DNA of 64,000 nucleotides from Kitasatospora kifunensis. GTDB taxonomy: Bacteria > Actinomycetota > Actinomycetes > Streptomycetales > Streptomycetaceae. The stretch covers positions 558,001 through 622,000 of the forward strand of contig NZ_JACHJV010000002.1 in NCBI RefSeq assembly GCF_014203855.1. Direction: 5' to 3'. Below are positions 57,788-64,000 of the stretch, in pieces (position 1 is the first letter of the stretch; each line of letters begins with the position of its first letter). The notes below the pieces were generated by a model. The model did not search any database and was not told the origin of the DNA. It was given only the letters and a program-made list of their open reading frames with translations. The translations under genes and the position numbers were made by a program.

Positions 57788-58774
57788 ATGCGAATGAACA
57801 CGACCTACCAGGCAGCCCTCGACGGGACCCTCGTCTCGCCCCCGAAGGAGGCCAGGGCCTCGGTCCTGGTCATCAACGACCTCTCGATCCCCCTCGACAT
57901 CTTCTACGTCGACCAGTCCGGCGATCTGTGCGGGCCCGACGACCGCGGGAACTGGACCGCCGGCCTGCCCGGACTCCTCATGGGCCCCGACGGCGACAAC
58001 GTCGTGATCACCGGCGACTGTTGGGCCGAGAGCTACTGGCTGGCCAAGTCCCACTACTCCGGCGCGTTCGCCGCCGTCCTGCAGAACCCGCGGGGCAAGA
58101 GCACCCTCACCTTCTCCGGGGCCGACCTGCTGGACCCCAACAACATCGGACCGATCCCCGAGCCCACCGCCAACATGCTCATCCCGCAGGACGGCCCCAG
58201 CGTCCTGGTGGCCACCGGTCTCGTCCAGCACGGAGCTACGACCCGTACCCCGGTGAGCACGCTTGCGGACGACCAGGTCGGTCTCGGCGTGGCCGTCGTC
58301 CGTGAACAGTTCTGGCACTCGACGGGAGAGTCCTACAGCCTCGCTCCTGGCGAGGCCAGGACCGTCAGCTACACCGTCACCCAGGGCAAGCAGGACACCA
58401 GCTCGGAGTCCGACACCACCAACGCATCCGTCGGCGTGAGCGCCAGCGCAGGATGGGGCCCGTTCAGCGCGTCCGTCTCCGCGTCCCTGAGCGAGTCCTC
58501 CACCACCACCCAGCAACTCACCGTGTCCACCCAGACCACGTCCTTCGTCTCCAGCACCTACCAGAACCGCAGCAAGTACCCCGAGCTCAACCTCTTCTGG
58601 CAGCTGACGGATGTCGCGACCGTCTACGACGAGGACGGTCGGCCGCTCTCCTCCGTGATCTCCGGTGAGGCCCCGACGGTCGTCTCCGGCCCCTGGGACG
58701 TCCAGGAGATCGAAGGAACGAAGCAGAAGTGCCTGAAGAGAAAGGACGGTCACGACCGGCCGGCCAAGGCGTGA
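57788..58774 (+). CDS. Candidate aerolysin/ETX-MTX2-like beta-pore-forming protein 2
   Basis: 328 residues, paralogous to the protein at 55.5 kb: MRMNTTYQAALDGTLVSP versus MRMNELYRQALNGTLVSA, AKSHYSGAFAAVL versus AKAGYSGAFAAAW, and LLDPNNIGPIPEP versus LLDPDDIGEPPVP. The Ser/Thr tract is at about 192-256 (VSYTVTQGKQDTSSESDTT, SAGWGPFSASVSASLSESS, TQQLTVSTQTTSFVSSTYQ). The middle has an extra 20 residues (TTRTPVSTLADDQVGLGVAV) compared with the first copy, and the last 20 residues are basic (KQKCLKRKDGHDRPAK). No signal peptide. ATG 57788 has a weak GAGCTC-type upstream; the alignment with the paralogue fixes it. It ends the operon. Confidence 0.5.
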   Translation: MRMNTTYQAALDGTLVSPPKEARASVLVINDLSIPLDIFYVDQSGDLCGPDDRGNWTAGLPGLLMGPDGDNVVITGDCWAESYWLAKSHYSGAFAAVLQNPRGKSTLTFSGADLLDPNNIGPIPEPTANMLIPQDGPSVLVATGLVQHGATTRTPVSTLADDQVGLGVAVVREQFWHSTGESYSLAPGEARTVSYTVTQGKQDTSSESDTTNASVGVSASAGWGPFSASVSASLSESSTTTQQLTVSTQTTSFVSSTYQNRSKYPELNLFWQLTDVATVYDEDGRPLSSVISGEAPTVVSGPWDVQEIEGTKQKCLKRKDGHDRPAKA

Positions 58775-58917
58775 GCGGCTCGGCCCTTGCCGGCGGTAAG
58801 TCAGAAGCCATCCGCAATCCGTTTGTGGCGTATGACTTTTCGCTGTTCACGCATGGTGTGCGGGGTTGGGCGGCAGGGTTTCGGCGTCGGGTTGTCGAGG
58901 TTGGAACGGAGCGTGTG

Positions 58918-59400
58918 ATGCCGCCGTCGCCGCTGGGGTTGTTGGAGGAGCGTCGGGAGGTCGCGCGGGCGCGGGTGGAGGTTCTGGAGGTCGAGTTGGA
59001 GCGCCTCGAGGGTGAGCTGAGGTCGGCGAGGGCGGTGTTGGAGCGTCGGGTGGTGGCGGTGGAGGAACTGGTCGAGGCGCTCGCGCCGGCTGAGGATGCG
59101 GCGGGGCCGGCGGAGGTGGGGGTGCGGGTGCCGCCGAAGGGGGCGGTGGTGCCGGTGTGGCGGGAGGGTCTGGATCCGGTGGACGCGCTGGCGCCGGGCT
59201 ACCGGCGGCTGGTGGAGGCGGTGGAGTTGGCGGGGAGGACGGTGTCGGGTTGACCATGCGGGAGGTTGCGGTGGCGGTCGACCGGGAGCCGGTCACGGCG
59301 GTGACGGAGAACCTGCGAGAGAAGGCGAGGCGGCTGGTGGAGCGGGGCTGGCTGGAGGTTGACGGGTCCGGGAGTCGGTTCATGCCGCGGCGGCGGTCCC
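58918..59400 (+). pseudogene. Frameshifted coiled-coil plus winged-helix protein
   Basis: Frame 1 from ATG 58918 gives MPPSPLGLLEERREVARARV and a long coiled coil to GYRRLVEAVELAGRTVSG, stopping at 59253. Another frame continues at once (ATG 59256) with MREVAVAVDREPVTAVTENL, then REKARRLVERGWLEVD, a typical winged-helix end. Actinomycete proteins of the kind coiled-coil then winged helix normally have both parts in one chain, so a -1 shift near 59250 breaks the gene, or it is expressed as two coupled genes. The Val/Gly-rich codon pattern (long GTGG runs) differs from neighbours. Confidence 0.55.
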
Positions 59401-59409
59401 AGGCCACGG

Positions 59410-59766
59410 AGCGACACCCGTCGCATCGTCGAGATAAACGACGGCATCCTCGCGCTGCGCCCCTACCGATCGCTCGCGGTACAGCAAGCAGCCAGCCGTG
59501 AGGTTGAGCGTCGTAACCTGGCCGGTACTGCGAGCGGTGACGCAGCAGTCGAGGCAGCCGTCCTGGCAGCGGCCCTCCGAGCGCTGTGTACTGGCGCCGA
59601 GCCGGAGTGCGCTCTGGCGGCGCCAACTCCCAGATCCACTGCCCGCGCGGGAGACCTCCGCGCCGAGACCCTCTGGCTACGCTCGGTGGCACGGGCGTAC
59701 GCCGCAAGCGACATCGTCCGGACGGCCTCGCACGAGGCGCCGATGCTCGGGACGCTACAAGGATGA
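59410..59766 (+). pseudogene. 3' fragment of a DUF6545 (MAB_1171c-like) gene
   Basis: From about 59416 the frame reads TRRIVEINDGILALRPYRSL and DLRAETLWLRSVARAYAASD, which match the cytosolic C-terminal domain of MAB_1171c-family proteins (DUF6545). The first 250 residues or so of such proteins, with seven membrane helices, are missing; the sequence directly upstream belongs to the coiled-coil/winged-helix gene. Its stop overlaps the start of the P450 gene (ATGA), so this was an upstream, translationally coupled partner before the deletion. The fragment is probably not functional. Confidence 0.6.
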
Positions 59767-60944
59767 GCGTGAACAACCCACTTCAGGACCCAGGCTTCTT
59801 CCGCAACCCGTACCCCACCTTCGCGGCGCTCCGAGGCACCTCTCCGGTCCAGAAGGTGTCCAGCGGAGGCGGGCGGTCGAGCTACCTCGTGACCGGCTAT
59901 GCCGAAGCCAGGGAGGCTTTCACTGACCCGCGGCTGTCCAAGGACACGGCTGCCTTCTTCGCCGGCAAGGACACCGGACGCAACCTGCATCCCGCCGTGT
60001 CCCAGAGCATGCTGGCCACCGATCCGCCCCAGCACATCCGACTGCGGAGCCTGGTGACGAAGGCGTTCACGCCTGGCGCCGTCGCTCGCCTCCGCCCTTG
60101 CATCGCCAGCGTGACGGACGAGCTGCTCGACGCGTGGGTGCCCGGCGAGCAGGCCGACGCCATCGAGAGCCTCGCCGTCCCGCTGCCGGTCACCGTCATC
60201 TGCCAACTGCTGGGGGTTCCCAACGCCGACCGCGCGGCGGTGCGCATCTGGTCCAACGAACTCTTCGCGGCTGGCCAGCCCGCGCGGATCGACGCGGCCT
60301 CGCATGCCGTCGCCGGCTACATGGCTGACCTCATCACGGCCAAGCGCCGCGCCCCCGACGACAGTCTGCTCAGCGACTTGATCCGTGCCCGCGGCGGCGA
60401 GGACCGGCTCAGCGAGGACGAGCTCGTCTCCCTCGCTGTACTCATCTTGGTGGCCGGGCACGAGACCACCACGAACCTGATCGGCAACGCTCTCCTGGCC
60501 CTGCTGCAGACGCCGGATTCGTTGCACCGCCTACGCGACGATCCTGACCTGGTCGACGCTGCCGTGGACGAGCTTCTCCGGTTCGATTCCCCGGTGAGCA
60601 TGGCTACCCTCCGGTTCGCCACCGAAGCCATCAGCCTCGGCGGCACCGAGATTCCTGCAGGCTCCCCGGTACTCATCGCGCCCGGCGCCGCGAACCGCGA
60701 CCCGGCGCGCTTCACCGACCCGGACCGACTCGACCTCGAGCGGGACGCCAAGGGGCACCTCGCCTTCGGGCACGGCATCCACCGGTGCCTCGGGGCGCCC
60801 CTCGCTCGCGCCGAGGGTGAGATCGCCTTCCGGCGCATCGTTACCCGATTCCCCCGGCTTCGCCTAGCTGTGCCCAGTGCTGAGCTGCAATGGCGGCACA
60901 CGCGGCTGATGCGGGGCCTTGAGGCACTGCCCGTCCTGCCGTAG
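59763..60944 (+). CDS. Cytochrome P450
   Basis: 393 residues of a bacterial class I P450, which hydroxylates small molecules with a ferredoxin partner. The oxygen-binding I-helix is AGHETTTNLI (from A231), the ExxR motif is DELLRFDSP, and the haem ligand is C342 in AFGHGIHRCLGAPLARAE. N-terminal DPGFFRNPYPTFAALR is typical of CYP105/CYP107 types. ATG 59763 overlaps the stop of the DUF6545 fragment. In many Streptomyces the order DUF6545 then P450, with XRE-type and Nudix or HD genes close by, occurs as a small cluster; it is seen here in damaged form. The substrate is unknown. No ferredoxin gene is near. Confidence 0.92.
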   Translation: MSVNNPLQDPGFFRNPYPTFAALRGTSPVQKVSSGGGRSSYLVTGYAEAREAFTDPRLSKDTAAFFAGKDTGRNLHPAVSQSMLATDPPQHIRLRSLVTKAFTPGAVARLRPCIASVTDELLDAWVPGEQADAIESLAVPLPVTVICQLLGVPNADRAAVRIWSNELFAAGQPARIDAASHAVAGYMADLITAKRRAPDDSLLSDLIRARGGEDRLSEDELVSLAVLILVAGHETTTNLIGNALLALLQTPDSLHRLRDDPDLVDAAVDELLRFDSPVSMATLRFATEAISLGGTEIPAGSPVLIAPGAANRDPARFTDPDRLDLERDAKGHLAFGHGIHRCLGAPLARAEGEIAFRRIVTRFPRLRLAVPSAELQWRHTRLMRGLEALPVLP

Positions 60945-61055
60945 GCCGAACCCGGGATGCGCTTGATCAGGCGCCGCGAAGTGCCTCACACGAACGCGTG
61001 ATCCGTCCTGCTCCACGGGCATACCTACTGACCGCCAGCCACTTACTCTGAGCCG

Positions 61056-61634
61056 ATGCACTTGAACCTCGCATATCTCACCGCGGAAGCCCTCCTGGCC
61101 GGCCAGCCACAACGCTGGGCGCACTCCCAGCGTGTTCTACAGCAAGCCCAACGTCTGGCGCCCATGCTCGGCTCGGACGGCGACCTGGTGATCGTTAGCG
61201 CGATCCTGCACGACATCGGATACGCGGAACCCGCGGTCGACACCGGGCAACACATGATCGACGGGGCCCGCTACCTGGCCCGCCTTGGGACCGACGCCGC
61301 CATCTGTTCTCTCGTCGCCTATCACTCCTCTTCCGCCTGGGAAGCAGAGGAGCTGGGCCTGGCGGATGCGCTCGCAGACTTCCGCCCGCCGCCACCACCC
61401 TTGCTGGATGCGATCACCTTCTGCGACCTCACCAGTGCTCCCGACGGCAGCTTGGTCGAGGCCGGCCCGCGTCTTGACGAGGTCCTTCAGCGGTACGGCC
61501 CCGACCATGTGGTGCATCGGGCCGTCTCCGCAGCTCGACCGACGCTGCTGGCGATGGCCGAGCGCATCGAGCGGCGTCTGACCCACTTCCCCGATCAGCC
61601 GATGAACGGGTCAGCTTCGGCACGAAACCCGTGA
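61056..61634 (+). CDS. HD-domain phosphohydrolase-like protein
   Basis: 192 residues with a single HD domain. The motif runs RWAHSQRVLQ (H23), ILHDIGYA (H52, D53) and a later LVAYHSSSAW (H near 89), then a Asp in DAITFCDLTS, giving the metal-binding set of H, HD, H, D. Such proteins hydrolyse nucleotides or phosphates. ATG 61056 gives MHLNLAYLTA; no strong SD is visible, and upstream sequence has no reason to extend it. It follows the P450 gene after 111 bases. Its last 40 bases overlap the convergent Nudix gene. The substrate is not known. Confidence 0.8.
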   Translation: MHLNLAYLTAEALLAGQPQRWAHSQRVLQQAQRLAPMLGSDGDLVIVSAILHDIGYAEPAVDTGQHMIDGARYLARLGTDAAICSLVAYHSSSAWEAEELGLADALADFRPPPPPLLDAITFCDLTSAPDGSLVEAGPRLDEVLQRYGPDHVVHRAVSAARPTLLAMAERIERRLTHFPDQPMNGSASARNP

Positions 61635-62065
61635 TCGAGGCGGAGCCGGGTGGTTGGAGCGATGTCGAGGGCGTCGAGTTCACCGCGCGGCACCCAGCGG
61701 ACCTCGAAGGACTCGGAGCTGGCGCGCAGGGTCCCACCCGTAGGTCGCGCGCGGAAGCAGAGGGAGAACTCCTGGCGGACCTCCCCGTCGGAGAACTCGA
61801 TCACGTGCCCCGGATTGCTGTACGTCCCGACCAGGCCGACGACATCGACGTCGATGCCGGTCTCCTCACGGACCTCACGAACGACGGCGCTGGCAAGGTT
61901 CTCGCCGATCTCCAAAGTGCCGCCAGGCATGCCCCATTTACCGTTGTCCGACCGGCGCTCGAGGAGCAGGTCGCCGTGATCGTTGACAACGAACGCCGTC
62001 ACGGCTGGCACGATCCTTTGCGCCTTGGGCGCGTTCGGGTCATCGAAGTAGTCCTTGCGGCTCAT
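61595..62065 (-). CDS. Nudix hydrolase
   Basis: 156 residues. The Nudix box lies at 49-71: G49 start, E at 55, then REVREE (63-68) and G at 70, giving the standard metal-binding helix. A RRSDNGKWGMPGGTLE sequence just before it is typical of ADP-ribose/NTP-type Nudix enzymes that cleave X-diphosphates. The C-terminal SSESFEVRWVPRGELDAL is also standard. ATG 62065 overlaps the stop of the regulator gene (ATGA), so the two are coupled. The 3' end overlaps the HD-domain gene by 40 bases on the opposite strand. Confidence 0.9.
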   Translation of the reverse strand: MSRKDYFDDPNAPKAQRIVPAVTAFVVNDHGDLLLERRSDNGKWGMPGGTLEIGENLASAVVREVREETGIDVDVVGLVGTYSNPGHVIEFSDGEVRQEFSLCFRARPTGGTLRASSESFEVRWVPRGELDALDIAPTTRLRLDHGFRAEADPFIG

Positions 62066-62811
62066 GTCGCCTGCCTTGGTAGGGGGGTGGCCTTGGCCCA
62101 GACCTTGTCGAAGCTTTCCAGGTAGCTCAGCACAAGCTGGGCCCCGGCCACCCGACGAAGATGCAGAACTGGGGTCAAGGGGGCGCTTACCCCGTAGATC
62201 TGGGTGTTCACCAGCAGTTCGTCGTCCGAGCGGTACAGGGAGTTGTGCAGCGTGGAACGGTGAGCCCGGAACTCGATGCCCGGGACGTCGTATAGCGGTC
62301 GGTACAGCTTCATCACCTCGCGGACCTTGTACGCAACGCCTTCTCCGATCTCCTCCTCCTCTCCTCTGCGAGCAACCTCGGGGCTGTCCGGGTCACCGAG
62401 GAGCATCCGGATACGGACTCCGGCTGCCGCCTTCGTCACGAGAATGCGGTGCCAGCGCGGGTTCTCTGCGAGGTGGACTCCGGCGTGGACGAGCACGCCC
62501 AGTTCGGCGGTCGCCCGCTCCGCGAAGCTCAGCCACAGGTCCGGGGGGACCGAAGATCTATGCGGGTAGACGTGGACGATCTCCGCCTCGGCCACGTCCA
62601 GGCGCTCGGCCTCAGGTTTGGCAGTGGGCCAGAGGTAGTCCTCCTCGTAGCCCAGATACGAAGAGGCGGCCTGTCGGTGCTTACGGTAGGGCTCGCGGTC
62701 CTTGGTGACCCAGCGCTCCACCGTCCTGGCGTCAACGCCGACGTGCTCGGCCAGGTCTTCTTCAGTTACACCACGACTGACAAGAGCCGATCGCAGTCGC
62801 TCGTTCGCCAC
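62062..62811 (-). CDS. XRE-type regulator with DUF5919-like domain
   Basis: 249 residues. An N-terminal helix-turn-helix (VANERLRSALVSRGVTEEDL, AEHVGVDARTVERWVTKDRE) is followed by a domain of about 160 residues containing VHVYPHRSSVPPDLWLSFAE and AAAGVRIRMLLGDPDSPEVA, which resembles a PLD-like/DUF5919 fold seen in actinomycete regulators. GTG 62811 has GGGGAG 5 bases upstream. Its stop overlaps the Nudix start, so both are made together. Direct GGACGT repeats lie just upstream (62827-62874) and are a likely binding site. The signal it senses is not known. Confidence 0.8.
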   Translation of the reverse strand: MANERLRSALVSRGVTEEDLAEHVGVDARTVERWVTKDREPYRKHRQAASSYLGYEEDYLWPTAKPEAERLDVAEAEIVHVYPHRSSVPPDLWLSFAERATAELGVLVHAGVHLAENPRWHRILVTKAAAGVRIRMLLGDPDSPEVARRGEEEEIGEGVAYKVREVMKLYRPLYDVPGIEFRAHRSTLHNSLYRSDDELLVNTQIYGVSAPLTPVLHLRRVAGAQLVLSYLESFDKVWAKATPLPRQAT

Positions 62812-62826
62812 AGCGCTCCCCTGGTG

Positions 62827-62874
62827 GGACGTCTTTGGACGTACTCGGACGTCTGGACCGTACTGACGACGTCC
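62827..62874 (-). promoter_or_regulatory. Direct GGACGT repeats, 10-bp spacing
   Basis: GGACGT occurs at 62827-62832, 62837-62842 and 62847-62852, exactly 10 bases apart; GGACCGT follows at 62855, and an inverted GACGTCC at 62868-62874. One repeat per helical turn, 16 bases from the regulator start, points to cooperative binding on one DNA face, most simply autoregulation. Confidence 0.6.
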
Positions 62875-63149
62875 TGAGATGTCCACCCCTGGCCTGATCA
62901 TGTCCCTTCACTCGCAGGCATTCTGATGGTCCGCCAGCTCACCGCTCGCGACTTGCCGCCTGAGCTGGTCATGTTCCGCCCTACTGCGGGAGACATCATG
63001 CACACGAGCGCGTTGGCTCGGATCAGGGCAGCGCCTGTCACCGACTCTCTGGAGGACCTGCCACCTCGGAGAGCTGCGGGCCCATCAGTCGAGGCCGCTG
63101 CTGGGTCCAGCTCCCACGGGGGACTGCCCGCCGCAGCAACGGACCCCGA

Positions 63150-63323
63150 CACCGTGGTAAGCGCCGCGACCCGGTCGGCGCGGCGCTCGGGACGGCCTGG
63201 GTCCTGGGCAACATCGCCACTCTCCTGCTCCTGGGCTGGATCGCCAACGGACAGCTCGGCGATCAGGGATCCGGGCAGAGCCCCAGCTTCACGGTGGGTT
63301 CGTCCGATTTGCCCTCGCCTTAG
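63150..63323 (+). pseudogene. Possible frameshifted small membrane-protein gene
   Basis: One frame reads RRDPVGAALGTAWVLGNIAT followed by LLLLGWIANGQLGD and SPSFTVGSSDLPSP, ending at TAG 63321-63323. It has a clear membrane helix but no start codon in frame. The upstream start (ATG 62998 or 62926) is in another frame, so a frameshift is likely. It could also be chance. Confidence 0.3.
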
Positions 63324-63408
63324 GTACGGCCCACCCCCACGCATTTGCCCACCGAGGCGGATACCTACAGCGCTGCATCGGTCGGCAGAACGGAAAGGAA
63401 CCTACGAC

Positions 63409-63684
63409 GTGAGCGTCTTCACCCCGGAGGTCGCGGGACTTCTTCGCGGCGCGAAACTGGCAGCACGGTTGGACGAGGCTCTTCGGGATCACGCCCTGGT
63501 ACTGCCGGGGCTTCGAGGTGATCACGAGCTGGACGGCAACACGCAGGTTTGCCTGGGAAGTTGCAGTGGCAAGGACGCCGAGCGCCTGGTTGCAGTTCTG
63601 GTCTACGCCCGGTTGAAGCTCACCGAGGACCGAGAGCGGGCGTCCAGGGACGCCGCTGCCGGGGCCGTACCGGCGGCAATCTGA
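63409..63684 (+). CDS. Small protein of unknown function
   Basis: 91 residues. GTG 63409 has AAAGGA 9 bases upstream. The chain SVFTPEVAGLLRGAKLAARL and DEALRDHALVLPGLRGDHEL is helical, with a Gly-rich VCLGSCSGKDAERLVAVLVY after it, and ends in a charged, Ala-rich tail. There is no signal or membrane helix. Its stop overlaps the next ATG (TGATG), so the two genes are coupled. I do not recognise the family. The frame is open upstream to 62926, but those codons look non-coding. Confidence 0.6.
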   Translation: MSVFTPEVAGLLRGAKLAARLDEALRDHALVLPGLRGDHELDGNTQVCLGSCSGKDAERLVAVLVYARLKLTEDRERASRDAAAGAVPAAI

Positions 63685-64000
63685 TGGTTCCCGTGACTTC
63701 GCTGCCTGCGCCGTTGAGATGGGACGTATCCGTCACCGAGAACGGGCTGCCCCGCTTCGGGTACGAACGCGCCTTGATGTACGTCGACGGCGAGCTCTGC
63801 TGGTGGACACGGGCTAATCCACTGGTAGACCCCGGGCCCGGCGAGCTGTCCGAGGGCTTCGCTGCTGTCCGGTCCACCCTGACTGGCTCCCAGCGAGCCG
63901 GTCTTGTTTTCGAAGCCCTGGCGTCCTGCGAGCGCTCGCTCCATGAGGCCGACCTCCTCCGAGGAGGGGCTCCGGCGATTCGCCTGCTGAAGGTTCGCGC
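63684..64000 (+). CDS. Protein of unknown function, N-terminal part
   Basis: An ATG at 63684, overlapping the previous stop, begins a frame that is open to the window edge (about 105 codons). The sequence MVPVTSLPAPLRWDVSVTEN and GLPRFGYERALMYVDGELCW is beta-rich, followed by a helix GLVFEALASCERSLHEADLL. It does not show a signal peptide. The family is not recognised, and the missing C-terminus prevents a call. Coupled translation with the small gene before suggests a shared role. Confidence 0.6.
   Translation, partial: MVPVTSLPAPLRWDVSVTENGLPRFGYERALMYVDGELCWWTRANPLVDPGPGELSEGFAAVRSTLTGSQRAGLVFEALASCERSLHEADLLRGGAPAIRLLKVR

Larger units (their letters stand above)
62812..63408. other. Intergenic region with GGACGT repeats and possible broken membrane gene
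   Basis: This 597-base stretch lies between the leftward regulator gene and the rightward small gene. It carries the repeat array and a possible TM-protein remnant, both listed separately. Nothing else was recognised. Confidence 0.5.

Noticed and set aside
1..64000. CRISPR arrays, attachment sites, complete insertion sequences or a replication origin
   Set aside because: No spaced direct repeats of CRISPR type, no tRNA with a flanking repeat, and no intact transposase were found. The only mobile-type items are the two 163-bp elements and the IS3-like remnant.

Overview
The window is very GC-rich, starts many genes with GTG, has strong AGGAG/GAGG ribosome sites and carries AfsR/SARP, LAL-type LuxR, DUF3052, DUF6545 and MsiK-dependent sugar-transport genes. 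This points to a filamentous actinomycete of the Streptomycetaceae (Streptomyces, Kitasatospora or Streptacidiphilus); the genus cannot be fixed from sequence alone. It reads as chromosomal accessory sequence rather than a housekeeping core. No rRNA, tRNA, CRISPR array or replication origin was seen.

Layout. 0-9.2 kb: a partial secreted protein, a decayed NTF2-like fragment, an amino-acid permease, a squalene-hopene-cyclase-type gene overlapping an FAD amine-oxidase-like gene, a terminator that is a perfect 26-bp palindrome, a secreted transglycosylase with a possible riboswitch leader, a secreted Ig-like protein, a DinB-type protein, an unknown protein and DUF3052. 9.5-12.2 kb: a large secreted beta-propeller protein. 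12.2-22.1 kb: a compact type VII secretion (T7SS) locus with two WXG100-like proteins, an EccC ATPase, a putative substrate, two unknown proteins and a divergent membrane-anchored ricin-lectin protein. 22.1-25.6 kb: a LuxR regulator converging on an AfsR-like SARP. 25.6-31.6 kb: an IS3-like remnant, then a DeoR-regulated polyol ABC-transport and dehydrogenase operon.

31.6-52.7 kb: three paralogous modules of AraC regulator plus HSL-type alpha/beta hydrolase, two of them with a LAL regulator. They flank a dps-cydA-cydB-cydD-cydC-disulfide reductase operon (38.9-47.2 kb). Two related 163-bp inverted-repeat (MITE-like) elements lie here. One is intergenic with TA target duplications; the other is read in frame inside the second LAL gene.

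52.8-58.8 kb: the most striking part. A HEXXH zinc-protease-like gene is divergent from a four-gene operon that repeats the pair fucose-lectin-type propeller plus aerolysin-like candidate pore former. 58.9-64 kb: a frameshifted coiled-coil/winged-helix gene joined to the 3' end of a DUF6545 gene, then P450, HD-domain, Nudix and DUF5919-type regulator genes. Upstream of the regulator are GGACGT repeats spaced exactly 10 bp. Two small unknown genes follow, the last running off the edge.

Function. The cyd operon would supply a high-affinity quinol oxidase with its assembly transporter, plus iron/oxidant protection (Dps) and a flavin disulfide reductase. The T7SS operon couples an ATPase to WXG100-like proteins and a putative substrate. 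The lectin/pore-former operon looks like a two-component, glycan-targeted toxin set. That is inference from sequence features; no search was run.
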